Below are positions 1 to 6,354 of a stretch of 37,676 nt of DNA, one piece after another. The stretch's first letter is position 1, and every line of letters begins with the position of its first letter. The translations under genes were made by a program, and so were the position numbers. A model generated the notes under the pieces. It ran no database searches. It was not told where the DNA came from and saw only the letters and a list, made by a program, of their open reading frames with translations. Source of the DNA: Clostridia bacterium (GTDB lineage: Bacteria; Bacillota; Clostridia; TANB77; CAG-465); the NCBI GenBank assembly GCA_017536445.1, contig JAFXHJ010000004.1, positions 1-37,676 of the forward strand, in the 5' to 3' direction.

Positions 1-141
1 GTGCTAAAAATGGCTTAAAATAGCACCTTGTAAGAAAATATAAAAAACGAAGTGAAGATATAAAAAACGCTAAAAAAGCCTTGGTTGCTCTTAGGAACCA
101 GTGTCAACGACGTGGGGGTTCAAGTCCCTTCATCCGCACCA
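1..141. repeat. Left copy of exact 141-bp terminal repeat
   Basis: Identical base for base to 37536-37676. It begins with a hairpin (GTGCTA at 1-6 pairs with TAGCAC at 21-26), carries the AT-rich repeat containing AACGAAGTGAAG, and ends with the tRNA-Leu 3' fragment. Because phage-specific DNA upstream of the tRNA core is also duplicated, this is best read as the assembly overlap of a circular contig rather than as attL and attR. An overlap of exactly 141 is a common largest k-mer in metagenome assemblers. Confidence 0.85.
90..141 (+). other. attP: attP core: 3' half of tRNA-Leu(UAG)
   Basis: From base 90 the sequence reads as an anticodon loop CTTAGGA (anticodon TAG at 92-94), an anticodon-stem strand ACCAG, a long class II variable arm, a T-stem (114-118 with 126-130), the T-loop TTCAAGT, an acceptor strand CATCCGC (131-137), A138 and CCA (139-141). 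The 5' half of a tRNA is absent: bases before 90 do not properly pair with the anticodon stem (a C-C mismatch arises). This is the usual signature of a phage core that restores the 3' end of a host tRNA gene on integration. The exact left boundary cannot be set without the host attB. Confidence 0.8.
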
Positions 142-148
142 GAGTAAG

Positions 149-178
149 AAAAGAGAGATTTTAAAAACTCTCTTTTTT
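149..178. terminator. Bidirectional terminator between attP and int
   Basis: AAAAGAGAG (149-157) pairs with CTCTCTTTT (168-176) around a 10-base AT loop, with T-runs on both strands. It would end int transcription on the minus strand. On the plus strand it would terminate the reconstituted host tRNA-Leu after integration. Confidence 0.75.
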
Positions 179-185
179 CTTGTTT

Positions 186-205
186 TTAATGCAATTTTAA
201 TGCAA
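186..205 (+). repeat. Tandem TTAATGCAA sites, candidate integrase arm sites (right arm)
   Basis: TTAATGCAA occurs at 186-194 and again at 197-205, 11 bp apart. The same tandem pair is found on the other side of the attP core at 37457-37477. An inverted pair (408-416 and 421-429) lies inside int. Paired direct repeats on both sides of a core are typical arm-type binding sites of tyrosine integrases with an N-terminal arm-binding domain. Confidence 0.5.
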
Positions 206-1312
206 CCCGATTTTATTTTCTTCAAAATACTTAAGAAGTTTATCATCCTCTTGACCTTCAAACTTATCGAAAACACTAGCATAAGTATCTAATGTGGTCT
301 GAATATTTTTGTGTCCTAGTTTCTTTTGTAAAACTTTTATATTTATACCAGCTTCTATACATCTTGTAGCATAAGTATGTCTAAACATATGTGGGTGAAT
401 ATGATTTTTAATGCAATTGGTTGCATTAAATTTATTAGTAAAATCTTGTACGTTTCTAGGAGTTATGTTAGGGAAAAGAAATTCATCAGAACAAGGAATT
501 TCTGATATAATTTTTTTTAGAATATTATTAATAGGTATTTGTCTTAACGAAGTTTCTGTTTTGGTATCTTCACCTAAAACAACTTTTCCATCTTCATCTC
601 TAGTTAAACTTTGTTGAATATCTATAAAATCATCAGTTATACAATCCCATTTTAAAGCAAGAACTTCTCCAAGTCTCATTCCAGTAAAAAGCATTAATAG
701 GATTATATGTTTATATAATGTTTTTTCGTGCAACAATGCCGAAATAAGCTTTTTTTCTTCATCAACAGTTAAAGCTTCGACCTTGATGCTTTTTTTACTA
801 GATTTTGGTTTTCGAGCTTCCTCAAAGGTGATAGGATTCTTTATTATATAATTTCTTTCAATAGCTCTTTTGAATGTTTGTCCTAATAATTGATAAATTT
901 TTTTTAAAGTCGATTCAGAATAATCTGTATTATCATTTAAAAAGTTTTTAATATCTTTTGCTGAAATTTTTTGAATAGGGGTTGAGCCTAATGTGCTATC
1001 TTCTATAATCTTTAATGTATATTTAGCTCTATTATATGTACTAGATCCAATCTGATTAGAGTTCTTTTTATCTTCTATGATTTCTTTTGATATATCATAT
1101 ACAGTTATATCTGTTTTATCTATAAAAGTATTTGTTTGAACTTCTGATAATGCTTTGGTTACTTTTTCTTTTACTTCTTTTCTAGTATTGCCATAAACAG
1201 ACTTTCTATCTAATCTGCCATCCGCTTTTCTTCCAGCAGTAAATTGTCCAACCCATTTATTAAGTTTTTCGCTAAAGTATATAGTTCCTTCTCCGTTGCC
1301 ACGTTTAGCCAT
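197..1312 (-). CDS. int: Tyrosine recombinase (phage integrase)
   Basis: This 371-aa protein would integrate and excise the phage at the tRNA-Leu site about 60 bp from its 3' end. An N-terminal arm-binding domain (about residues 1-55, basic, with an IYFSEKLNKWVGQF strand pattern) is followed by a SAM-like core-binding domain (about 68-165) and the catalytic domain (about 175-360). Catalytic residues are visible: R213 in FTGMRLGEVLAL, H308-x-x-R311 in HMFRHTYAT, H334 in LGHKNIQTT and the nucleophile Y344. Length is normal for Firmicute prophage integrases. The start ATG has a clear AGGAGG about 5 bases upstream. It is the last leftward gene after the repressor and the 1411-1902 membrane gene, separated from them by hairpins at 1331-1413. 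Confidence 0.97.
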   Translation of the reverse strand: MAKRGNGEGTIYFSEKLNKWVGQFTAGRKADGRLDRKSVYGNTRKEVKEKVTKALSEVQTNTFIDKTDITVYDISKEIIEDKKNSNQIGSSTYNRAKYTLKIIEDSTLGSTPIQKISAKDIKNFLNDNTDYSESTLKKIYQLLGQTFKRAIERNYIIKNPITFEEARKPKSSKKSIKVEALTVDEEKKLISALLHEKTLYKHIILLMLFTGMRLGEVLALKWDCITDDFIDIQQSLTRDEDGKVVLGEDTKTETSLRQIPINNILKKIISEIPCSDEFLFPNITPRNVQDFTNKFNATNCIKNHIHPHMFRHTYATRCIEAGINIKVLQKKLGHKNIQTTLDTYASVFDKFEGQEDDKLLKYFEENKIGLH

Positions 1313-1330
1313 AGTTACCTCCTATAAAAT

Positions 1331-1354
1331 AAGATAAGTATTTCTACTTATCTT
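1331..1354 (-). terminator. GAAA-capped hairpin upstream of int
   Basis: Read on the minus strand, AAGATAAGTA pairs with TACTTATCTT around a GAAA tetraloop, followed by ATTTTATA and then the int ribosome binding site. It may be a weak terminator that reduces int transcription from the repressor operon, or a leader structure. The short T-run makes termination uncertain. Confidence 0.5.
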
Positions 1355-1387
1355 TAGAATAAAAGATTTAGATTTATCGATTGTTTT

Positions 1388-1413
1388 GAATAAATAGCAT
1401 ATATATTTATTCA
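1388..1413. terminator. AT-rich hairpin at the end of the membrane-protein gene
   Basis: TGAATAAATA (1388-1397) pairs perfectly with TATTTATTCA (1404-1413) and includes the stop codon of the 1411-1902 gene. With the 1331-1354 hairpin it gives two stem-loops between that gene and int. There is no strong T-run on the minus strand, so it may stabilise mRNA rather than terminate. Confidence 0.35.
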
Positions 1414-1902
1414 TATTTTTTTATTTTGGATTTGAATTTGTTTATTTATTAACTTTTGCAAGTATTGTTTTTCAAACTCATCGTAATCTAGATAATGTAT
1501 TTTAAAACATTGTCTTTTTAAATCTTCGCTAACATATAAATTATATATTTTTTCCCAATCAAATAAATCCGCAGAAAATTCATTAATATATTCTAATAGT
1601 CCAAAGTCGTCATATTTAGAGAACAAAAAGACAATATCTATAATATAAATACAAAAAAATATAATAAATAAATAGATATTAATGTTATATGTTAACTTCA
1701 TAAAGAACAATATAAGTCCTACTGAAAATAAGATATAAGGATATCTACCTCTGATATCGTTGGATAGGTCAGGAGCCATAATTTTATAACAAGAAGCCAT
1801 AGGTCTTATAAAAAATAAGCTTTTCATTATATAGTTTAAACAAACAAGACATATATATCCATAAAAAAGATACATACAAACTCCAATTAAATTTTCCAAC
1901 AT
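1411..1902 (-). CDS. Small membrane protein co-transcribed with the CI repressor
   Basis: A 163-aa protein of no recognised family. It has three hydrophobic segments, at about residues 3-27 (with several Cys and Tyr), 52-70 and 74-95, followed by a charged cytoplasm-like tail ending in a Lys/Gln-rich stretch. The start follows a GGAGAT site. It begins only 11 bases after the repressor stop, so it should be expressed from the repressor promoter in the lysogen. That position between repressor and integrase is where temperate phages often carry superinfection-exclusion or other prophage-expressed genes. Such a role here is inference from context only. Confidence 0.7.
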   Translation of the reverse strand: MLENLIGVCMYLFYGYICLVCLNYIMKSLFFIRPMASCYKIMAPDLSNDIRGRYPYILFSVGLILFFMKLTYNINIYLFIIFFCIYIIDIVFLFSKYDDFGLLEYINEFSADLFDWEKIYNLYVSEDLKRQCFKIHYLDYDEFEKQYLQKLINKQIQIQNKKI

Positions 1903-1913
1903 AAAATTATCTC

Positions 1914-2543
1914 CTATTTATTAATCTCCATTTTTCCTACGTATTTTCCTAATATCTTAATAGGTGTAGTTTTATCATATACTTGTGTTTTAAAGTTATC
2001 ATCAGTTGATTCTGGTTCTAATATAATCATTTCACCTTGTCTAGTAAATTTCTTTAATGTTGCATCATATCCATTAACTAATACAACTGCAATTTCTCCG
2101 TCGTTTACCATATCTTGTTTATGAATAAGGGCATAAGCTCCATTTCTAACAATTTTATTCATACTTTCTCCGTTTACACGTAAGAAGAAGTGTTCTTCAG
2201 GATTAACAATACCCATTAAATCTGGGTCCAACATTAATCTTCCTTCAATACATTCTTCAGCCCAGTTAGGTTGTCCAGCAGATATGTTTCCATATACAGG
2301 GCACATATAATACTGTTTTTCATTATCATCTATATTATTAACATTATTTCTTATATCAGTTCTACCTAATAAATAATCGGTAGACACGTTAAAGTAATTG
2401 GCTAATATTATAATAGTTTCAGGAGACATATCTCTTTTTCCAGTCTCATAGTTTCCTACAGCTCTATCTGATACACCTAATATTTTACCAATATCACTTT
2501 GCAATTTATTTTTTTCTAGCCTAAGCTCTTTTAATCTATTCAT
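1914..2543 (-). CDS. LexA/CI-type phage repressor (XRE HTH plus S24 peptidase)
   Basis: The 209-aa protein has an XRE helix-turn-helix (about residues 3-60; SDIGKILGVSDRAVGNYETG) and a C-terminal S24 self-cleavage domain (about 80-205). The Ala-Gly cleavage site is A89-G90 in GNISAGQP, the catalytic Ser is S127 in VNGESM and the Lys is K164 in ATLKKF. It should repress the early promoter and be inactivated by RecA-stimulated autocleavage during the SOS response. The start is preceded by GAGGTG. It reads divergently from the Cro-like gene, and its own promoter contains an operator in the spacer, so it is likely autoregulated. Confidence 0.95.
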   Translation of the reverse strand: MNRLKELRLEKNKLQSDIGKILGVSDRAVGNYETGKRDMSPETIIILANYFNVSTDYLLGRTDIRNNVNNIDDNEKQYYMCPVYGNISAGQPNWAEECIEGRLMLDPDLMGIVNPEEHFFLRVNGESMNKIVRNGAYALIHKQDMVNDGEIAVVLVNGYDATLKKFTRQGEMIILEPESTDDNFKTQVYDKTTPIKILGKYVGKMEINK

Positions 2544-2560
2544 AAGTACACCTCACAAAT

Positions 2561-2589
2561 ATTATAGAACAAAAAGTTCATTTTGTAAA
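2561..2589 (-). promoter_or_regulatory. Leftward repressor promoter
   Basis: On the minus strand TTTACA (plus 2584-2589), a 17-base spacer and a perfect TATAAT (plus 2561-2566). The palindrome GAACAAAAAGTTC fills most of the spacer, so a bound repressor would block polymerase directly. Confidence 0.85.
2567..2579. promoter_or_regulatory. Operator GAAC-N5-GTTC inside repressor promoter
   Basis: GAACAAAAAGTTC is a 13-bp palindrome matching the sites at 2628, 2702 and 2919 (consensus GAACRAAAWGTTC). It lies between the -35 and -10 of the leftward promoter. Confidence 0.75.
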
Positions 2590-2627
2590 GTTTTTTAAAA
2601 CTTTTTTTCTTACAGCCACAAGAGAAA

Positions 2628-2640
2628 GAACGAAATGTTC
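2628..2640. promoter_or_regulatory. Operator GAAC-N5-GTTC between the divergent promoters
   Basis: GAACGAAATGTTC, identical to the copies at 2702-2714 and 2919-2931. It lies about 20 bp upstream of the rightward -35 box. Confidence 0.75.
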
Positions 2641-2660
2641 AAAAAACTTTTTAAAAAGTA

Positions 2661-2689
2661 TTGACATAGAACAAAATGAAGTATATAAT
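2661..2689 (+). promoter_or_regulatory. Rightward early promoter (consensus sigma-70)
   Basis: TTGACA (2661-2666), a 17-base spacer and TATAAT (2684-2689), a perfect consensus promoter. The spacer carries a half-operator (GAACAAAATGAAG, 2669-2681), and a full operator lies just downstream at 2702-2714. It should drive the Cro-like gene and the long early operon when CI is absent. Confidence 0.92.
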
Positions 2690-2701
2690 GACCACAACAA
2701 C

Positions 2702-2714
2702 GAACGAAATGTTC
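2702..2714. promoter_or_regulatory. Operator GAAC-N5-GTTC at the early transcription start
   Basis: GAACGAAATGTTC starts about 12 bases after the -10 box, overlapping the initial transcribed region of the early promoter. This is a position where bound CI or Cro would block transcription. Confidence 0.75.
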
Positions 2715-2731
2715 TGAAAGAAGGTGAAAAA

Positions 2732-2959
2732 ATGACAATGCAACAAATAAGAAAAAAAGCTAAAATGACACAACAAGATACAGCAAAAATAACTGGATTA
2801 ACTATAAAATTCATATCTGAGATAGAAAATGGAAGAAGAAACCCAAGTGACAAATCAAAAAGAAAATTAGCAAGAGCATATAAAGTTCCGGTTGTCGAAA
2901 TTTTTTTAGCTTGTCAGCGAACGAAATGTTCGAAAGAAAAACGAAAGGAGGCGAGATGA
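2732..2959 (+). CDS. Cro-like XRE-family regulator
   Basis: A 75-aa protein that is almost only a helix-turn-helix (about residues 3-58; KMTQQDTAKITGLTIKFISEIENGRRNPS), with a short basic tail. It is the first gene of the rightward operon and diverges from the CI gene, so it most likely acts as Cro or a co-regulator binding the GAAC-N5-GTTC sites. The start follows AAGGTG. A further operator copy lies inside its last codons (2919-2931). Its TGA stop overlaps the ATG of the next gene. Confidence 0.88.
   Translation: MTMQQIRKKAKMTQQDTAKITGLTIKFISEIENGRRNPSDKSKRKLARAYKVPVVEIFLACQRTKCSKEKRKEAR
2919..2931. promoter_or_regulatory. Distal operator copy inside the Cro-like gene
   Basis: GAACGAAATGTTC, identical to the two sites near the early promoter and flanked by C and G to make a 15-bp interval. 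It lies about 205 bp downstream of the promoter-proximal copy. It could be a roadblock site or a partner for repressor looping. Confidence 0.6.
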
Positions 2960-3135
2960 TGGAGATATTAAAAAATGTTCAAACAATACTGGGAATATTA
3001 TTTGAACATATAGAAGGTGTAATGTTAGTTATCGCTATTTGTTTGACCGCTTTTAACGTAATCTTTAACATTGTTATAAGAAACCAATATCGTTCTCAAA
3101 TTAACAAAGGTACAAATCAAAAAGAAGAGGTTTAG
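2956..3135 (+). CDS. Small single-span membrane protein
   Basis: A 59-aa protein with one long hydrophobic segment (about residues 18-42, VMLVIAICLTAFNVIFNIVI) and a polar C-terminus. I chose the ATG at 2956, eight bases after AGGAGG and overlapping the Cro TGA, over the upstream in-frame ATG at 2911. No family is recognised. Its last 110 bases overlap the convergent gene at 3025-3363, which lowers confidence that both are fully functional. Confidence 0.6.
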   Translation: MMEILKNVQTILGILFEHIEGVMLVIAICLTAFNVIFNIVIRNQYRSQINKGTNQKEEV

Positions 3136-3363
3136 AAGGTTGTCAATAGAGTAAAAGTTATGGAATAGCACTTTATAATCAAATCCTATGCAAGAAAAGA
3201 TTAAAGAAAAAACGCCTAGATAAAAGCTGAAATTAAAGCAAAATAGTATATTGTCTTCTTTGTATTTTTTTCGCATGAATTTATAAGTAAAAGATGCTGC
3301 AGCTACGGTAATGGAACAAACTAACCCAGCTATTACAGAATTTAGTATTTCATTAAAATCCAA
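3025..3363 (-). CDS. Leftward membrane protein with its own promoter
   Basis: About 112 aa from a TTG start at 3363, chosen because GAGGTGA lies 6-7 bases before it; the reading frame also allows GTG at 3372, which overlaps that site. Three hydrophobic segments are visible, at about residues 8-26, 43-62 and 77-95. It is the only leftward gene inside the early region and has a near-consensus promoter (3418-3446). It could therefore be expressed in the lysogen independently of the lytic operon. No family is recognised. A prophage-conversion or exclusion role is inference from this arrangement. Confidence 0.55.
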   Translation of the reverse strand: MDFNEILNSVIAGLVCSITVAAASFTYKFMRKKYKEDNILFCFNFSFYLGVFSLIFSCIGFDYKVLFHNFYSIDNLLNLFFLICTFVNLRTILVSYNNVKDYVKSGQTNSDN

Positions 3364-3417
3364 CAGAATCACCTCATTTTCTATAAATTAAAATATTTTT
3401 CTCTTAAGTGTGAGGAC

Positions 3418-3446
3418 ATTATACAAAGTTTTTATTAAAAAGTAAA
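3418..3446 (-). promoter_or_regulatory. Leftward promoter for the embedded membrane gene
   Basis: On the minus strand TTTACT (plus 3441-3446), 17 bases, then TATAAT (plus 3418-3423). The predicted transcript starts about 48 bases before the TTG start. It overlaps the ribosome binding site of the rightward gene at 3458. Confidence 0.65.
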
Positions 3447-3457
3447 GGAGGAATAAA

Positions 3458-3709
3458 ATGCAAGAGAAGAAAGCAAGTAAAAATTATAGAGATTTGCCAG
3501 ACACAATAACACCGCTAGACTATGCAGAATGGAGAGGCGTAGGAGGAAATACAGCAAGAAATATATTTAACTCAAAGGGATTCCCAAGAATACAAGAAAC
3601 AGGAGTAAAACAAATTGCAGATAAAAGAGCGGTTTTACTTTATGACTTAGGACTATCAGAAGAAGATAGAAAAGAAGTATTAAAAGAATTAGCACGACAA
3701 ATTATATAA
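3458..3709 (+). CDS. Excisionase-like small winged-HTH DNA-binding protein
   Basis: An 83-aa protein with a strong AAAGGAGG site. Residues about 20-65 (LDYAEWRGVGGNTARNIFNS) fit the pattern of small MerR/excisionase-like winged helices found just downstream of Cro in Firmicute phages. The C-terminus is a charged helix. It could be the excisionase or an early DNA-binding regulator; the sequence alone does not decide. It is tightly linked to the small genes that follow. Confidence 0.65.
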   Translation: MQEKKASKNYRDLPDTITPLDYAEWRGVGGNTARNIFNSKGFPRIQETGVKQIADKRAVLLYDLGLSEEDRKEVLKELARQII

Positions 3710-3722
3710 GGAGGAAAAACAA

Positions 3723-3851
3723 ATGAAAAGAAAACAAAAGAAACTAAACAAATTATTTAACCTAGTAGGACAAGCAGTAATGTACATATTATTCTGCAGC
3801 AGTTGTTCAGCAATACTAGTTGTGGGATTTTTATTAAACACAATTTATTAA
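3723..3851 (+). CDS. 42-aa membrane microprotein
   Basis: A short ORF with GGAGG seven to eight bases upstream. It has a very basic start (MKRKQKKLNK) followed by a 26-residue hydrophobic segment containing Cys-Ser-Ser-Cys. The layout suits a single-span membrane peptide or a short lipoprotein-like signal. Function unknown. Confidence 0.55.
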   Translation: MKRKQKKLNKLFNLVGQAVMYILFCSSCSAILVVGFLLNTIY

Positions 3852-3868
3852 TGAAAGGAGTGAATAAA

Positions 3869-4039
3869 ATGAGTGATTTAGAACATGTAACAGAAGTATT
3901 TGAAATGGAAGATTATGCAAAAGACTTATTATTTAATTCAACAACAGAAAGACAAATAGAAAGTGCAAGAAGTTTTTTAAATAGAGCACAACAAGAAATA
4001 AAAATGCTATACATCCCAACGCCAATTGAAAATGTATAG
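3869..4039 (+). CDS. Hypothetical early protein (56 aa)
   Basis: Start chosen at 3869, where AAAGGAG precedes ATG; the frame runs upstream to 3803 but has no ribosome site there and overlaps the previous gene. Acidic, helical protein (MSDLEHVTEVFEMEDYAKD...) with no recognised domain. Similar short acidic proteins are common in early operons of Firmicute phages. Confidence 0.6.
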   Translation: MSDLEHVTEVFEMEDYAKDLLFNSTTERQIESARSFLNRAQQEIKMLYIPTPIENV

Positions 4040-4117
4040 CTAACCATAAACTTTGATAAACATATGATTTTTCTAGATTATAACAAATAATTGCAGATAA
4101 ATCAAGAGGGAGAAATT

Positions 4118-4396
4118 ATGAAAATTGATTATTATAGACACATGAAAACAGATGAAATAGTCTACAAGGAAGAAGCAGAAAGTTATGCGCTAGATAAATT
4201 AGGAATAACAATAACACCAAAAGGAAAACACGGAGAAATGACACAAGAGCAAATAGCAAATATACAAGAAACAGTAGAATGGTACTTCAGTGGAAATTGG
4301 ATAGCAGAAGAGATAGAGGAAGCGAGAACAGACAGAGAAGATATAGAGGATATAAAGTATCAATACGATTTAGAAGTAAAGTGGGGGATAGCCTAA
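4118..4396 (+). CDS. Hypothetical early protein (92 aa)
   Basis: Acidic protein beginning MKIDYYRHMKTDEIV, with the start set by AGAGGGAG upstream of 4118 rather than the ATG at 4091. No motif is recognised. Its TAA overlaps the ATG of the next gene, indicating translational coupling. Confidence 0.65.
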   Translation: MKIDYYRHMKTDEIVYKEEAESYALDKLGITITPKGKHGEMTQEQIANIQETVEWYFSGNWIAEEIEEARTDREDIEDIKYQYDLEVKWGIA

Positions 4397-4542
4397 TGGA
4401 TTATTCAGAAAAGATAAAAAAATACACTTATGAGCAACTCGTATATGAAAGAGCAATAATTGATAAAGAAAAAGATAATTTATACATAAGGGATAAAGAA
4501 TTAAAAGAAGAGTTTAAAAGAAGATTAGCAGAGGAGAAATAA
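4396..4542 (+). CDS. Hypothetical helical protein (48 aa)
   Basis: Starts at the TAATG overlap with the preceding gene. Highly charged single helix (Lys/Glu-rich) with no recognised domain. The longer in-frame ORF from 4279 lies wholly within the previous gene up to 4396, so the short form is preferred. Confidence 0.6.
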   Translation: MDYSEKIKKYTYEQLVYERAIIDKEKDNLYIRDKELKEEFKRRLAEEK

Positions 4543-4543
4543 T

Positions 4544-4633
4544 ATGGATTATTTAGATAATTTAATCAATAGTACAGGAGATTATTTTGAAGATTATTTT
4601 ATAAACAAAGAAAATATCAAGGAGGAAAATTAA
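4544..4633 (+). CDS. Acidic 29-aa microprotein
   Basis: ATG follows GAGGAG and the previous stop directly; the product begins MDYLDNLINSTGDYFEDYF and is rich in Asp, Tyr and Phe. It ends three bases before the SSB-like start, so it could also act as a leader that couples translation to that gene. Confidence 0.45.
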   Translation: MDYLDNLINSTGDYFEDYFINKENIKEEN

Positions 4634-4635
4634 TT

Positions 4636-5274
4636 ATGAGTATGATAGCAAAAAGCGAAGGAAATTCAAATATAAAAAGATTAGAAGATGGAGTATATAC
4701 AGCAATATCAAGTATGTTGATAGATTTAGGAATACAAAAGAGTGAAAAATATGGAAAGAGTTCAAGAAAATTTATAATCGTTTGGAATATAGAAAATGAA
4801 TTTATAGAAGTAAACGGAGAACAATTACCAAGAGTTATGAGCAAGGAATACACAATGTCTCTAGGAGAAAAAAGTAACTTAAGAAAAGACTTACAAGCAT
4901 GGAGAGGAAAACAATTTACTCCTGAAGAACTAGAAGGATTCAATTTAATAAACATTCTTAATAAAGGATGCCAATTACAGATATTAAATACAGAGAACAA
5001 CGGAAAAACATATACTAACATAGTTTCAATAATGGCACTACCAAAAGGCATGGAAATTAATCAATTAGACCATACAGTAGTATTTGACACATACGATGAA
5101 AGCACATGGAATAATTACATACAAATACCTAAGTGGATGCAAGAAAGAATAAAACAATGCGAGAATATTGCTGCACAAGGATTAGATATATTTATAAAAG
5201 AATACGAAGCATCACTACCAAATGAGGAACCAAATAAAGAAATGGATGTTCCAGAAGATGACTTGCCATTCTAA
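4636..5274 (+). CDS. Putative phage single-stranded DNA-binding protein
   Basis: A 212-aa protein with a GGAGG site. The body (about residues 10-165) looks like a beta-rich OB-type domain, including KFIIVWNIENEFIEVNG. The C-terminus is acidic and ends EDDLPF, which resembles the SSB C-terminal tip (DDDIPF) that recruits replication partners. That tip and its place at the head of the replication genes support an SSB-like role. Sequence similarity to canonical SSB is not obvious by eye, so this is a functional inference. Confidence 0.6.
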   Translation: MSMIAKSEGNSNIKRLEDGVYTAISSMLIDLGIQKSEKYGKSSRKFIIVWNIENEFIEVNGEQLPRVMSKEYTMSLGEKSNLRKDLQAWRGKQFTPEELEGFNLINILNKGCQLQILNTENNGKTYTNIVSIMALPKGMEINQLDHTVVFDTYDESTWNNYIQIPKWMQERIKQCENIAAQGLDIFIKEYEASLPNEEPNKEMDVPEDDLPF

Positions 5275-5286
5275 TGGAGGTACATT

Positions 5287-5616
5287 ATGTGGGATGATAT
5301 AGAAGAAGCAATCAATGAGTTAAACAAAACATTGTCAGAATATAAGAAAATACAAAAGGATTATGCATTAAAAGAATACAAGTATAGAACAGCATTAAGT
5401 AAAAAGTTAGTACAACTACGAGCAGAGGGACAAGCAGTAACACATCTAGCAGATATAGCAAGAGGGATGGAAGAGATAGCACAATTAAGATTTGACAGAG
5501 ATATAGCTGAAGGATTAGTAAAGAGTGCTGAAGAAGGGATAAACTTTTACAAGTTAAAAATAAGAGAACTAGAAGCACAACATTCACGAGAGTGGGGTGC
5601 AACCAAGTTTCAATGA
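5287..5616 (+). CDS. Coiled-coil early protein (109 aa)
   Basis: Good GGAGG site and ATG at 5287. The sequence is almost entirely charged helix with heptad-like spacing (INELNKTLSEYKKIQKDYALK), suggesting a coiled coil. Similar proteins often sit between SSB-like and nuclease genes in Firmicute phages, but I cannot name the family. Its TGA overlaps the ATG of the next gene. Confidence 0.65.
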   Translation: MWDDIEEAINELNKTLSEYKKIQKDYALKEYKYRTALSKKLVQLRAEGQAVTHLADIARGMEEIAQLRFDRDIAEGLVKSAEEGINFYKLKIRELEAQHSREWGATKFQ

Positions 5617-6029
5617 AAGTAGTAACAGATTTATCAAACAGTTTCAATCCAGTACCAAAGAATACACAGAAAACTACACAGAAGTGCACAGAAAAGGACA
5701 GTAAAAGCGGACAGATAAAACAGAAGAGTAACAAACTAGCAAAATTAGAAAAAGACAGATTTAGTATTCTTCAGAAGAATGACAAGAAATGCTTCCTATG
5801 TAAAAGACAATTAAAATTAGACAAGCACGAAGCACTAGGAGGCTCAAATAGACAAAAAAGTATGCAATGGGGATTAGTTTATTACCTATGCAGAGAATGT
5901 CACTCTAAAGCTGATTTAGACAAGAATACAAAGCAATACTTACACGATTTTGCAAGAGAATTATTTATAAAAAATTATAGTGAAGAACTATTTTTAAAAG
6001 AATTTAAAAAGATGTATAGGAGGAAATAG
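5613..6029 (+). CDS. HNH-like zinc-binding nuclease-fold protein
   Basis: 138 aa from the ATG that overlaps the previous stop (ATGA); a GTG at 5592 is an alternative start. A disordered basic N-terminus (about 1-45) precedes a metal-binding motif: C60-x2-C63, H72-E73 in LDKHEALGG, then C93-x2-C96-H97 in LCRECHSKA. This is the pattern of small phage HNH/treble-clef proteins of the replication-recombination region. The catalytic His would be H72. It may process recombination or replication intermediates, but the substrate is unknown. Confidence 0.7.
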   Translation: MKVVTDLSNSFNPVPKNTQKTTQKCTEKDSKSGQIKQKSNKLAKLEKDRFSILQKNDKKCFLCKRQLKLDKHEALGGSNRQKSMQWGLVYYLCRECHSKADLDKNTKQYLHDFARELFIKNYSEELFLKEFKKMYRRK

Positions 6030-6031
6030 AA

Positions 6032-6289
6032 ATGGAAAGTGAAAAAGTATGTTGTGCTGAAATAAAAGAAAAAACAGTTAATAATTATATGAAAGAAAAT
6101 CATGAATTAATTTCTAAGATTAGATACATAGCTAAAGGAATAGAAAGTGAAATTTTTTGTTCAAAAGAAAACGAATGTGACAATCCAAGTCCATCATGTT
6201 TAATGCATGCATTAGAAATTCAAAATTATAATTTAAGAGAAACAATTGACACTTTAGAAAAAATAAAAAATACGATAACAGCAAATTAA
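6032..6289 (+). CDS. Cys-containing hypothetical protein (85 aa)
   Basis: AGGAGG lies nine bases upstream. Contains five Cys, including an N-terminal CC pair and Cys residues in a CSKENECDNPSPSC segment, with helical flanks. Possibly metal-binding. No family is recognised. It is the last gene before the hairpin at 6306-6334. Confidence 0.6.
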   Translation: MESEKVCCAEIKEKTVNNYMKENHELISKIRYIAKGIESEIFCSKENECDNPSPSCLMHALEIQNYNLRETIDTLEKIKNTITAN

Positions 6290-6305
6290 ATAAAGATTAA
6301 CAACT

Positions 6306-6334
6306 AGGGCAGACAATATGTGGTTTGCCCTTTA
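6306..6334 (+). terminator. Hairpin/attenuator before the replication-initiation gene
   Basis: AGGGCAGAC (6306-6314) pairs with GGTTTGCCCT (6322-6331), leaving a 7-base loop, then TTTATTATA. It resembles an intrinsic terminator with an imperfect T-run, so it may be a partial terminator setting the level of the DnaD-domain gene. Confidence 0.6.
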
Positions 6335-6354
6335 TTATACGAAAGGAGAAAACA

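Noticed and set aside
101-292. 63-aa ORF spanning the attP core and the int terminator
   Set aside because: It covers the tRNA fragment and terminator, has no ribosome site and is antisense to int at its end.
2578-2853. Leftward 91-aa hydrophobic ORF opposite the Cro-like gene
   Set aside because: It is antisense to a clear HTH gene and crosses both promoters and operators; the hydrophobicity comes from the A-rich opposite strand.
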